Shown: piece after piece, positions 35,342 through 43,830 of the stretch
Numbering within the stretch: position 1 is the first letter of the stretch
Layout of the letters: each line of letters starts with the position of its first letter
Made by a program: the position numbers and the translations under genes
The notes under the pieces: model-generated
The model's input: only the letters and a program-made list of their open reading frames with translations
Told to the model about the DNA's origin: nothing
The model's database searches: none
NCBI RefSeq assembly: GCF_014905415.1
Contig: NZ_BNEO01000002.1
Span: 124,001-188,000, forward strand
DNA from: Virgibacillus salexigens
Lineage (GTDB): Bacteria; Bacillota; Bacilli; Bacillales; Amphibacillaceae
DNA: 64,000 nucleotides
Direction: 5' to 3'

Positions 35342-36094
35342 ATGGGACGATTAGATAAAAAAGTCGCGGTCATCACCGGAGCAGGAAGTGGAATGGGGCG
35401 TGAAGAAGCACTCTTATTTGCTAAAGAAGGGGCGAAAGTGATTGCTTCTGATATTCAAGAAGATGCGGTAAAAGAAGTGGTAAAAGAGATAAAATCAAAT
35501 GGCGGGGAAGCCTTGGCTTTAACTCATGATGTAACTTCTGAAAATGATTGGAAACATGTAATAAAGTCCACAATGGATGCTTTTGGGAAATTAGATGTGT
35601 TAGTTAATAATGCAGGAATTTCACAACCTGAACCAATGGAAGAATTAACGCTAGAACGTTGGCATCAAATTATAAATATAAATCTTACAAGCACATTCTT
35701 AGGAATAAAACTGGCAGTACCACATATGCGTGAAAATAAGGGCGGTTCAATCGTTAATATTTCCTCAATTGCAGGTTTAACTGGTAGTCAAGGAGCGGGC
35801 GCTTATACAGCTTCAAAAGGAGGCGTTCGAATGTTAACAAAAGCTGCGGCTGTTGATTATGGGAAGGATAATATTCGTGTGAATTCGGTACATCCAGGTT
35901 TTATTAAGACCCCAATGAGTGCAACGTTTTTTGAAAGAGAGGATATGAAACAATGGTTCCTTTCACAAACAGCATTACCACAATTGGGTAGGCCCATTGA
36001 AGTTGCCGAAGCAGTATTATTCTTAGCTTCAGATGCAGCATATCATATTACTGGTGTAGAATTACCTGTAGACGGTGGAGTCGTAGCAAAATAA
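35342..36094 (+). CDS. SDR family oxidoreductase
   Basis: 250 residues, ATG behind GTGAGG. Thr-Gly-Ala-Gly-Ser-Gly-Met-Gly at ~12-19, Asn-Asn-Ala-Gly near 88, Ser-Ser-Ile-Ala-Gly near 142 and Tyr-Thr-Ala-Ser-Lys near 155-159. Resembles glucose-1-dehydrogenase/3-oxoacyl-ACP-reductase-like enzymes. It is related to the SDR at 22357 but not a recent duplicate. Probably controlled by the divergent TetR gene. Substrate unknown. Confidence 0.85.
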   Translation: MGRLDKKVAVITGAGSGMGREEALLFAKEGAKVIASDIQEDAVKEVVKEIKSNGGEALALTHDVTSENDWKHVIKSTMDAFGKLDVLVNNAGISQPEPMEELTLERWHQIININLTSTFLGIKLAVPHMRENKGGSIVNISSIAGLTGSQGAGAYTASKGGVRMLTKAAAVDYGKDNIRVNSVHPGFIKTPMSATFFEREDMKQWFLSQTALPQLGRPIEVAEAVLFLASDAAYHITGVELPVDGGVVAK

Positions 36095-36114
36095 CAATAC
36101 CATATTTGTTAAGG

Positions 36115-36144
36115 AAGGATTCCCATATGGGCAATCCTTTTTTT
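36115..36144 (+). terminator. Terminator after the SDR gene
   Basis: AAGGATTCCC pairs with GGGCAATCCTT (one bulge), followed by seven T bases. Confidence 0.85.
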
Positions 36145-36235
36145 ATGGGGATGTTGTTCAAAAATTTTCCCTTCCTCACGCCTATATGCATATAGTTTTA
36201 GTATAGGATAGTTATATTGGGAAGGGGATGAGTAT

Positions 36236-36607
36236 ATGTATTATTATGCACCATATTATATACCAAGCTATGTCTATTATGTACCAACGAGCTGGTTAGT
36301 AAGAGAGCTCCCTCCAGTTAATCCAGCGCATTTTTATGAATCGGCAAATGAAAGCTTAAAATTAATGGATGATGTGAAAATGGTTCTTGACAAATTATCT
36401 ACGTCGAAAGAATTTGATGAGAAAGTAATGAAAGCAGCACAGGAGTCAAATAAAGCAGAAGTAAAACGATTGATTCAAACATTACACCTTACAGCCGATG
36501 TTGAAGTGGGATTTACCCCGGATGACTTACAACTGAAATTTAGTAAAAAGGCGCCGTCTACGAATCAAGATTGTTGTAAAATAAACATTTTCTTAAAATG
36601 GAGTTGA
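36236..36607 (+). CDS. Hypothetical protein with tyrosine-rich N-terminus
   Basis: 123 residues, ATG behind GAAGGGGATG. The first ~25 residues hold about ten Tyr with Pro and Ala, then a helical, charged middle and Cys-Cys near the end (Gln-Asp-Cys-Cys-Lys). Tyr-rich short proteins in Bacillaceae are often spore-coat related, and a dipicolinate gene lies next to it. That role is only a suggestion; I do not recognise the family. Confidence 0.55.
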   Translation: MYYYAPYYIPSYVYYVPTSWLVRELPPVNPAHFYESANESLKLMDDVKMVLDKLSTSKEFDEKVMKAAQESNKAEVKRLIQTLHLTADVEVGFTPDDLQLKFSKKAPSTNQDCCKINIFLKWS

Positions 36608-36612
36608 GGGAT

Positions 36613-36648
36613 AAAAAGAAGCTGAACTGTGGAAATCAGCTTCTTCTT
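36613..36648. terminator. Bidirectional terminator between two convergent genes
   Basis: A 10-bp perfect stem (AAGAAGCTGA with TCAGCTTCTT), A-rich before and T-rich after, shared by the genes ending at 36607 (+) and 36653 (-). Confidence 0.85.
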
Positions 36649-36652
36649 AATT

Positions 36653-37528
36653 CTATGTGCTTTGCAATAAATCCAGAAGAACAGTTGCAATAATCTTCCC
36701 TGCCGATTTAGGTGCTGTTTTACCCGGTAAACCCAACGCATGAAAAGTTGAGATTCCTCGTTTCAATGCAAAATCAAAATCCGTACCACCAGGCTTAGAA
36801 GCGAGGTCAATTAGCAGTACTGATGGAGACATAGCAGAAATAATTGACTGATCAACTACTTGAGAAGGAATTGTATTAATACAGATGGTCATTTGACCAA
36901 TAGCTTTTTCGAGTTGATTCAGTGGAATAGCATGAAAGCCCATTTCTGTAATACGAGCAACTGCAGCTGAACTTCTAGCTGCCACCGAAACATTTGCACC
37001 GACAGCAGAAAAAACTCGAGCTACAGTTATTCCGACTCTTCCAAATCCTAATACACAAACATTAGCGCCATGTATCGTTTCATCCGATTGTTCAATGGCA
37101 AGTTTTAATGTACCCTCGGCTGTTGGAATTGAATTATAAATAGCTATATCGTCTCTGGCAAAAAGCTTTACTAACTTTCGATCTGTAACATCCGCTATTT
37201 GTTGTAAGTATTGGTTTGCCGTACCTGAATAAATAACACATTGTTTAGGTGTGCATGAAACAAGCTGTTCCGTAAGATAAACCTGCTTATCGGAATAGGT
37301 TACTTCTATTTTTCCTTTTAGATCCGTACCAGCTACAGGTAGAATAATTGCACGTAAACTAGAAAAATCCGCATTGTCTAAACCAACGTGTTGAATATTG
37401 GGTTCATTAAATGACAGTTGCTCATATCCAATTAATGAAATTCGTATCCCTGCTTTGGCTAAGGAATCAATGACATGTAAATACCTTTCATCCCCTCCTA
37501 ATAACATTACATGCTTATTTGTATTCAT
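36653..37528 (-). CDS. dpaA: Dipicolinate synthase subunit A
   Basis: About 291 residues from ATG 37528, 6 bases behind GAGAGGTG; a GTG three codons upstream overlaps that site. Phe-Ala-Arg-Asp-Asp-Ile-Ala-Ile-Tyr-Asn-Ser-Ile-Pro-Thr-Ala-Glu-Gly near 126-142, Val-Leu-Gly-Phe-Gly-Arg-Val-Gly (NAD(P) loop) near 160 and Asp-Leu-Ala-Ser-Lys-Pro-Gly-Gly-Thr-Asp-Phe near 235 are diagnostic. It makes dipicolinic acid in the mother cell during sporulation together with DpaB. No dpaB follows: a terminator comes directly after, so this copy is an orphan. Confidence 0.85.
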   Translation of the reverse strand: MNTNKHVMLLGGDERYLHVIDSLAKAGIRISLIGYEQLSFNEPNIQHVGLDNADFSSLRAIILPVAGTDLKGKIEVTYSDKQVYLTEQLVSCTPKQCVIYSGTANQYLQQIADVTDRKLVKLFARDDIAIYNSIPTAEGTLKLAIEQSDETIHGANVCVLGFGRVGITVARVFSAVGANVSVAARSSAAVARITEMGFHAIPLNQLEKAIGQMTICINTIPSQVVDQSIISAMSPSVLLIDLASKPGGTDFDFALKRGISTFHALGLPGKTAPKSAGKIIATVLLDLLQST

Positions 37529-37693
37529 AAAAAACACCTCTCTTATAAAATTCTAATTTCAAAATAAGTATCATAAAATAAATAAAAACAGAACGATGAT
37601 GTAGTTCGTGATGTTTCATAAACTAATAGTCTCACTTTATTAGTTTACCAATGTACGATTGTCCCTTATGACAGTTTCTTTATAGGAGGTTTT

Positions 37694-37975
37694 ATTATCT
37701 TAGAGCATACAATAATTTGTAGATGTGAAGAAGTCACATATGGAGAAATTATAACATCCATAGAGAATGGTGCGGGAACAATGAAAGCAGTAAAATTAGC
37801 AACACGTGCTGGTATGGGAATTTGTCAGGGAAGAACGTGCCGGCAAATCATTAACGATATCGTACAACAAGATCATGGTGAAGACGGTATTAACGTTATA
37901 GAACCATCGTATTCTACGATAATCCGTCCGGTCCGACTAGTTGATTTAGCTCGTCATCAGGAGGATGCTAAATGA
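37694..37975 (+). CDS. BFD-like [2Fe-2S] protein with non-canonical start
   Basis: About 93 residues. Four cysteines bind a [2Fe-2S] cluster: Cys9-x-Cys11 (Ile-Cys-Arg-Cys-Glu-Glu-Val) and Cys44/Cys49 (Gly-Ile-Cys-Gln-Gly-Arg-Thr-Cys). The only ATG (37781) would remove the first pair. A strong AGGAGG at 37684-37689 is followed in frame by ATT (37694), ATC (37697) and TTA, with no ATG/GTG/TTG. Initiation at ATT or ATC is therefore likely. It overlaps the next gene by 4 bases and would pass electrons within the downstream flavin dehydrogenase. Confidence 0.7.
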   Translation: MILEHTIICRCEEVTYGEIITSIENGAGTMKAVKLATRAGMGICQGRTCRQIINDIVQQDHGEDGINVIEPSYSTIIRPVRLVDLARHQEDAK

Positions 37976-38274
37976 TGAGAATAGAAAAGCATCCAATATT
38001 AAAATCATTAGATCAGCAAGTAATAACGATTATTTATAATGGTGTTAAATATTCGGCATTTGAAAATGAATCGATAGCAGCCGCATTACTTGCAAATCGA
38101 ATACGTACATTACGATATTCGGAGAAACATGATGAAGCAAGGGGCCTATACTGTGGGGTTGGCCATTGTTATGAATGTCGTGTCACAGTGGATGGTGAGC
38201 GAAGCGTACGCGCTTGTATGAAACGTGTGCAAAATAATATGTGTATTGAATCGCAGCGAGGTACAACGCTATGA
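37972..38274 (+). CDS. (2Fe-2S)-binding protein, HcnA/OoxX-like small subunit
   Basis: 100 residues. Tyr-Cys-Gly-Val-Gly-His-Cys-Tyr-Glu-Cys near 62-71 and a later Ala-Cys-Met form a plant-type ferredoxin cluster site, as in the N-terminus of sarcosine oxidase alpha or HcnA. It overlaps both neighbours by 4 bases (ATGA), so the subunits are made together. Confidence 0.8.
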   Translation: MMRIEKHPILKSLDQQVITIIYNGVKYSAFENESIAAALLANRIRTLRYSEKHDEARGLYCGVGHCYECRVTVDGERSVRACMKRVQNNMCIESQRGTTL

Positions 38275-39461
38275 GCTATGATCTAGTAGTAATTGGGGCT
38301 GGACCTGCAGGGATGAGCGCTGCAATAAAAGCAGCTTCGCATGGAGTTAATGTAGCCCTTATTGATGAACAACCTATACCTGGTGGGAAATTAAACGGCC
38401 AGTTACATCAAGATGGAAAAGGGGATTGGTGGATTGGTCAAGAGGTTGCTGAAAACTTGGCTAGTACCATTAATAAACTAAGTATCCCTTGTTTTTATGA
38501 AAGAGAGGTTTGGGGAATCGATCCAAACTGGAAAGTTATGTTAGATCAAGGTGAATTACTAGAAACGAAGAATATTATTTTAGCTACTGGCGCTGCGGAA
38601 AAGTCTGTCCCTGTACCAGGGTGGACAAAACCAGGAGTAATGACAATAGGTGCTGCTCAAGTATTAACTAATTTTCATCGAATTAAGCCTGGTGAAAAAG
38701 CAGCTATCATTGGAATAGATGCCTTGTCGTTAACGGTAGCACAGGCAATGAAATTAGGCGGGATAGATGTTGTTGGAATCTTTCTCTTTCCTCCTGAGTC
38801 AGGTATTGATTTAAAACCAAAACAAGTAATGAAGGAATTATCGAACCTTTCTCACTTAGCTCCAAATGTTTGGTTGAGAACGATGGGTAAATTGGTTCAA
38901 GGTAACAGAATACAGACAATTGCTACTGCATTGTATCCGAAAAGTGGAATGAAGATAGGGGGTGTCCCTATTTATCTAAAAAAAACAATTACGGACATCA
39001 TAGGGAAAGATAAAGTGGAACAAATAAATATTGGATCCTATGATCATCGTGGTCGGATAAAGCGAAAGTCTCAAATAATAAATGTTGATTGTGTGTGTCT
39101 CTCAGGGGGGTTATATCCACTCTTAGATTTGGCGAAAGCTGTAGGATGCGCAACGAGTTATATTCCTTCTTTAGGAGGAGAAATCCCCTTATATAATGGA
39201 GAGATGGAAACGAGCCAACCAGGGATTTTTATTGCTGGAAATATTACTGGTATAGAAGGCGCAAAGGTAGCAATGGCACAAGGGGAACTTGCAGGTACTG
39301 CAGTCAGTTCAAAACTAGGAAAATTAAAGAGCAGTCGTAATATCCTTCGCAAAGCAAGAAAGCGAGTAGAGAATGAGAGGGACCGAGCTGTTTTCTCATT
39401 TCAAGCAAATATCGGGCAAGGCAGGGAAAAGGTGAAGACACTCTGGAAACAATTAGAATAA
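38271..39461 (+). CDS. NAD(P)/FAD-dependent oxidoreductase, HcnB/OoxA-like subunit
   Basis: 396 residues. Val-Ile-Gly-Ala-Gly-Pro-Ala-Gly-Met-Ser-Ala at ~7-17 is the FAD GxGxxG, Leu-Ala-Thr-Gly-Ala near 105 and Gly-Asn-Ile-Thr-Gly-Ile-Glu-Gly-Ala near 323. The fold is that of pyridine-nucleotide-disulfide-type flavoproteins that form the alpha part of opine oxidase, hydrogen cyanide synthase or D-hydroxyproline/proline dehydrogenase complexes. The exact imino or amino acid is not readable. Confidence 0.8.
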   Translation: MSYDLVVIGAGPAGMSAAIKAASHGVNVALIDEQPIPGGKLNGQLHQDGKGDWWIGQEVAENLASTINKLSIPCFYEREVWGIDPNWKVMLDQGELLETKNIILATGAAEKSVPVPGWTKPGVMTIGAAQVLTNFHRIKPGEKAAIIGIDALSLTVAQAMKLGGIDVVGIFLFPPESGIDLKPKQVMKELSNLSHLAPNVWLRTMGKLVQGNRIQTIATALYPKSGMKIGGVPIYLKKTITDIIGKDKVEQINIGSYDHRGRIKRKSQIINVDCVCLSGGLYPLLDLAKAVGCATSYIPSLGGEIPLYNGEMETSQPGIFIAGNITGIEGAKVAMAQGELAGTAVSSKLGKLKSSRNILRKARKRVENERDRAVFSFQANIGQGREKVKTLWKQLE

Positions 39462-39486
39462 ACGTATGGATGGGGGGATGATCATC

Positions 39487-40653
39487 ATGGAAAGTGCTGA
39501 TGCTATTGTCATTGGTGGAGGAGTAATTGGTACATCTATTGCGTATCATCTTGCTGCCAATAGGAAGGTGATCCTTCTTGAAAAAGGAGATATAGGAGCT
39601 CAGACTTCGGGGGCTTGTGATAAAGCCATTTTCCTTCAATCAAAGAAAGCTGATATTGCAGTGGAATTAGCACGACACAGTAGAAAACGTTTTGCATATC
39701 TTGAGCAAGAATTAGATGCACCCATTGATTTCAAACCGAGTGGAGGGATGGTAGTAATTAACAAGGAGTCACACCTCTCTTTTATGAAAAAATATGCGAA
39801 AAGTCGAAAGAAAGCAGGTCTTAAAATAGATCTTTTAGATCAACAGGAAACGTTAGAAAGACAACCATGTTTATCACCGAACATTCTTGCATCTACCTAT
39901 TGTAAAGAGGATGCAGAGGTTAATCCATTGTTATTAACACAAGCGTTCACGAAAGCAGCTAAACGAAGAGGCGCGAAAATCCATACACATACAGAAGTTA
40001 CTGATATAATTTGTAAAAATGATAGGATAGAAGGAGTGAAGTCTACAAAGGGGAGGTTTGCTACTAAGTTAGTCATAAATGCAGCTGGACCGTACGCTCC
40101 TATCATTGCAGGTATGGCAAATGTACATTTACATATGATCCCGAGAAGAGGGGTTATCCTCATCTCTGAAAAGATCAAACCAATCGTGCAAGGGAATGTT
40201 TTATGCTCTGACTATTTAGCCGCAAAACACCTCTCCCAGCAAACTAAAACAGAACTCCCTCCATATGGAATTGGACTCTCACTTGGTCAAACAGAAAGTG
40301 GTAATCTCCTAATTGGAAGTAGTCGAGAATTCAAAGGCTATGAAAAAAGCATTGATCATAAACTTATTTCTATGATAGCAGCGCATGCTAGCAGGATCGT
40401 TCCTACGTTAAATTTTACGCGAATTATCCGTTCAATGGTTGGTTTCCGCCCATTTATTGGGGATGGTCTACCAATTATCGATAAGATTGAAGAGATGGAA
40501 GGATTTATTATCGCTACTGGGCATGAAGGAGATGGCATCGCATTGGCTCCAGTAACAGGTGAATTAGTTGAGGGGTTAATTGACCGAGATCCATCTTATC
40601 AGCGATGGCTTACATCTCTAAAGCTCTCACGGCTTCAACATACTATTACATAA
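39487..40653 (+). CDS. FAD-dependent oxidoreductase (DAO family), HcnC/OoxB-like catalytic subunit
   Basis: About 388 residues; the third in-frame ATG (39487) is 9 bases behind GGGGGG and fits best. Val-Ile-Gly-Gly-Gly-Val-Ile-Gly-Thr-Ser at the start binds FAD; Arg-Ser-Met-Val-Gly-Phe-Arg-Pro near 320 and Gly-His-Glu-Gly-Asp-Gly near 350 are DAO-type substrate/FAD elements. This subunit would oxidise the amine or imino acid, with electrons leaving through the three upstream subunits. Confidence 0.8.
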   Translation: MESADAIVIGGGVIGTSIAYHLAANRKVILLEKGDIGAQTSGACDKAIFLQSKKADIAVELARHSRKRFAYLEQELDAPIDFKPSGGMVVINKESHLSFMKKYAKSRKKAGLKIDLLDQQETLERQPCLSPNILASTYCKEDAEVNPLLLTQAFTKAAKRRGAKIHTHTEVTDIICKNDRIEGVKSTKGRFATKLVINAAGPYAPIIAGMANVHLHMIPRRGVILISEKIKPIVQGNVLCSDYLAAKHLSQQTKTELPPYGIGLSLGQTESGNLLIGSSREFKGYEKSIDHKLISMIAAHASRIVPTLNFTRIIRSMVGFRPFIGDGLPIIDKIEEMEGFIIATGHEGDGIALAPVTGELVEGLIDRDPSYQRWLTSLKLSRLQHTIT

Positions 40654-40655
40654 GA

Positions 40656-40681
40656 AAGTCCCATACTATTGGGACCTTTTA
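40656..40681. terminator. Bidirectional terminator between convergent genes
   Basis: GTCCC pairs with GGGAC around an 8-base loop, flanked by AAA and TTTT. Confidence 0.6.
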
Positions 40682-42262
40682 GTGTTTCGTGTTATCTTCT
40701 TCCCATTTTATTAGTTTTGGTTGTTTATCAAGAATCGAATGGTATTGTGCCAACCATCCAAACTCACCTTTAGGGTCAAGCTGTAAATACCGTTTATATT
40801 TTATCGCACGTTCTTCTTCATCTGCCCATCCAAAGTGTTTGATTCGTAAAGATGAAGTCGTATTAGGCAAATGAAATATATTGGCTGGGAACCTACCGCA
40901 GTGCAAGCGTTTTTTCTGCCATTTGTAGTCAAAATGAGGTTGATAACGGAGGAGAAACGGCCGATAAGATTGATGAGATTTCCAATACTTATCTTCTCTA
41001 TAGTTTTCTTCATCCCACATATCATAGAGTCGAAAACTATATAAATCCATATCTGATTGATTCATTAGATTGGTTACTTCGGTAGTAAACGCTGCTTCAG
41101 GAAGTTCATCTGCGTCTAAATTTAAAATCCAATCTGGGTTGGTTTTAATGGTTTCTTCCCATTGTTGTTTTCGTAATTCAATTTCATTGGAAAATGTTGA
41201 CTCATGATTTTGCACAAGATGTAATGGGATTCCCTCCAATAGCTTCTGACAAATGGCAATGCTATCATCGTCGCTTCCATCATCAATGATAACTGCTTCA
41301 TCAATATAATTGCGGTGCATTTTTAAAATACGTTCTAAATAACGTGATGCTTCATTTTTCATGATCATCGAAAGTGTAAGCTTGTTATTTTTAGTTTTGC
41401 CTGTTCGGTTAGACAAGATTTCGTTTACTTCAATTGGACTAATACGAACTGTGTTTTCATCCTTATATTCTTGCACTTCATTTAGGTCAGAACTACGATA
41501 AATGTGAAATGCTGGATAATGGGTATCTACAAATAATTGAAAACCAAGCGCTTGAGCTCGAACACAGAAATGTCGGTCCTCTCCCCAAAAGGAGATGTTT
41601 TGAATGGGGTTAAAATTAACTCCATTTTTTAATGCATTTGCATGAATTAAGGTACAAGCTCCTAATCCGCCAACTTCATACGTTCCTGGGTTTTTAAGCG
41701 TATTAATAAATTCCATGCTGCGTCTATTTTTTTCCTCATCAGATAATTGTTCGCCTAAAGCAGATGGATATAATGTATATTCATCCTTCATCCATACTTG
41801 CGGAAGTGGATTCGTATTTGGTTGCCATTTCGTCCAAAAGATGGTGGAGATAATATTTTTTTCCATCTGAATCAGGTGCTTAATTGTATTTGGATGAATG
41901 ATTAAGTCAGAATCAATAAGAAATAAATAATCGTATTCTTCCTTTATTGCATAATCGATGATACGGTTTTTAAATGCTGCTACTTTCCAAATTGCTTGAT
42001 GATTCCAGATATGAGTATTTTCATCCCTTGCATACCCTTGATGATTCATGTGGGAAGGTTTCAGGATTTTGGTTTGATGAGGTGTATGATCTGAAAATTC
42101 TCTTAGTAAATGAATGGATTGCTGATCGGTATTATCGTCGATAAATAAGTAGTCAATGGAAAAGGTAGTATTCTTAATTTCGGTTAACGCCGTTAGGAAT
42201 TCCTGTAAAATGGGATGCTGTTGATGAATTGGCGAACCAATTAAGACACGAGTGTCCGTCAT
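40679..42262 (-). CDS. Two-domain glycosyltransferase family 2 protein
   Basis: 527 residues, ATG behind AAGGAGGT. Residues 1-255 form one GT-A-like domain (Asp-Tyr-Leu-Phe-Leu-Ile-Asp-Ser-Asp-Leu with the DxD near 115). From ~295 a second begins at Leu-Thr-Leu-Ser-Met-Ile-Met-Lys-Asn-Glu and holds Ile-Asp-Asp-Gly-Ser-Asp-Asp and Leu-Asn-Leu-Asp-Ala-Asp-Glu. No membrane segment or other glycan gene is nearby, so the acceptor is unknown. Likely cytoplasmic, acting on cell-surface or spore-surface glycans. Confidence 0.75.
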   Translation of the reverse strand: MTDTRVLIGSPIHQQHPILQEFLTALTEIKNTTFSIDYLFIDDNTDQQSIHLLREFSDHTPHQTKILKPSHMNHQGYARDENTHIWNHQAIWKVAAFKNRIIDYAIKEEYDYLFLIDSDLIIHPNTIKHLIQMEKNIISTIFWTKWQPNTNPLPQVWMKDEYTLYPSALGEQLSDEEKNRRSMEFINTLKNPGTYEVGGLGACTLIHANALKNGVNFNPIQNISFWGEDRHFCVRAQALGFQLFVDTHYPAFHIYRSSDLNEVQEYKDENTVRISPIEVNEILSNRTGKTKNNKLTLSMIMKNEASRYLERILKMHRNYIDEAVIIDDGSDDDSIAICQKLLEGIPLHLVQNHESTFSNEIELRKQQWEETIKTNPDWILNLDADELPEAAFTTEVTNLMNQSDMDLYSFRLYDMWDEENYREDKYWKSHQSYRPFLLRYQPHFDYKWQKKRLHCGRFPANIFHLPNTTSSLRIKHFGWADEEERAIKYKRYLQLDPKGEFGWLAQYHSILDKQPKLIKWEEDNTKH

Positions 42263-42398
42263 TGTTGTTCCGTACCTCCTTGGATAATAAAAAAAGTCCT
42301 TGTAGTAGTATATTGTCAGTCATATGAAACGTTCTACATCGGATTTAATTTTAATTTTTCTGATAATAAATCATATATATTATCAGAGGTGATTTAAC

Positions 42399-43751
42399 AT
42401 GTTGATGATTATTATTCCGTTAGGATTGTTGTTCGGCATTGCTTTAATAAAGCAAATACCAAAAATCGGCGGTGATATCCGTGTTGCTTTACTTGCTGCC
42501 ACTATTTCATCTGCTATTATTTCTGAATTAACTGTTTGGGGAATGCTTGTGGCTATGGTTGATGGAATTGATCGTTTGGCATGGGTAATCATGTTGTCCA
42601 TCTTTGGAAGTATCTATGCCGAAACACAAGTGAAAATAGGATCTGTGGATACGACGTTATTCAGTTTAAGGGCGATCTTTGGTCGGTCTTCGAGAGGTTT
42701 AATCATTGCTATTTTTATGACATTAATATTCGCGGGTTCGTTATTAGGTGATGCTATTGCCGCAGCTACAGTAATTGGTTTCCTTGTTATACATGCATTG
42801 TCAGAGTTACGTCTGAAGCCAGAACAAATTGGGATGATTATCTTACTAGGGTCATCGATAGGATCAATTATGCCACCGATTACACAAGGTGTGTTTTTGT
42901 CAGCTTCGCTTGTAAATACAGATCCATCTCCAGTACTACATTTAGCTTTTCTGACGGTAAGTGTAGGAGCAATCATTGCGGTAATTGAATCCATTCGATT
43001 TGTTAAAAATAAAAAATTGCCGAATGACCTAATCCCAACTGAATCGCTGGGTCAACTCTTAGAGGCAAGATGGACTACGTTAATTCCTTTATTTGTCCTA
43101 CTAATCATTGTATTAACGCATGCCATTTTTAATTATAATATCTTTACGAATTTCCCAGTCTTATCAATGATTTCACAATTATTAATGAAAGTACCAATTA
43201 TTCAAGGCGTTACTTTTCCAGTAGTATCTGCAATTATTGTAGCTAGTATCGTGAGTTTCCTCTTTACAAATGTTCGAAACCAAGCCAAAAAAATAGTAAA
43301 AGACGGAATAATCAGAGTGCATCAAACGGTGCAAATTCAAATTTGTGCAGGTATGATGGTTGGAGTATTTTATGCATCTGGAGTAATCGATCAAATGGCG
43401 ATTATGACACAGGAATTGTCTACTTCTATGGTTAAAATAGGTGGTATGCTATCTGTTGTAATTGTGGGAATGATGACAGGCTCTCAGACAACTGCACAAA
43501 CGGTTAATATTACATTCCTTGGCCCAATTTTAGAAAATATGCATGTCGATCCTACCCTAATTGCATTAGGAGCTTCTCATATTGCAGCAGCTGGACAGAA
43601 TATGCCACCAGTTGGGCTTACGGCTTTTGTAATATGTGGGTTAATTGGAGGGATATTAAATCAGAAAGTGAACCCACTTAGAGTAATGTTTTTGGCTTTG
43701 CCTAATTCTATGTATTTCTTATTGGTCGGCTTACTCGTTTGGTTTTTATAA
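42399..43751 (+). CDS. TRAP/DctM-like large permease
   Basis: 450 residues with ~12 hydrophobic segments, ATG behind GAGGTG. Gly-Asp-Ala-Ile-Ala-Ala-Ala-Thr-Val near 110, Gly-Ser-Ser-Ile-Gly-Ser-Ile-Met-Pro-Pro near 150 and Ala-Ala-Gly-Gln-Asn-Met-Pro-Pro-Val-Gly near 405 resemble the two substrate loops of DctM-type carriers. There is no small or binding-protein subunit next to it, so it may work alone as a secondary carrier of an organic acid. The next gene has its own promoter. Confidence 0.65.
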   Translation: MLMIIIPLGLLFGIALIKQIPKIGGDIRVALLAATISSAIISELTVWGMLVAMVDGIDRLAWVIMLSIFGSIYAETQVKIGSVDTTLFSLRAIFGRSSRGLIIAIFMTLIFAGSLLGDAIAAATVIGFLVIHALSELRLKPEQIGMIILLGSSIGSIMPPITQGVFLSASLVNTDPSPVLHLAFLTVSVGAIIAVIESIRFVKNKKLPNDLIPTESLGQLLEARWTTLIPLFVLLIIVLTHAIFNYNIFTNFPVLSMISQLLMKVPIIQGVTFPVVSAIIVASIVSFLFTNVRNQAKKIVKDGIIRVHQTVQIQICAGMMVGVFYASGVIDQMAIMTQELSTSMVKIGGMLSVVIVGMMTGSQTTAQTVNITFLGPILENMHVDPTLIALGASHIAAAGQNMPPVGLTAFVICGLIGGILNQKVNPLRVMFLALPNSMYFLLVGLLVWFL

Positions 43752-43763
43752 ACGAAAAAAGTA

Positions 43764-43792
43764 TTGCAAACATTTTTTGTAAACGCTATAAT
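43764..43792 (+). promoter_or_regulatory. Sigma-A promoter of yhfZ
   Basis: TTGCAA (43764-43769), a 17-base spacer, TATAAT (43787-43792). Confidence 0.8.
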
Positions 43793-43798
43793 TACAAT

Positions 43799-43814
43799 AT
43801 ACAATATTTTGTAT
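43799..43814 (+). promoter_or_regulatory. Palindromic operator 1 of the yhf cluster
   Basis: ATACAATATTTTGTAT, a perfect 6-4-6 palindrome directly downstream of the -10 box, followed by TTTAAAA. The same pattern recurs at 44788. YhfZ is the obvious candidate to bind it. Confidence 0.65.
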
Positions 43815-43830
43815 TTTAAAAGGAGTAACT

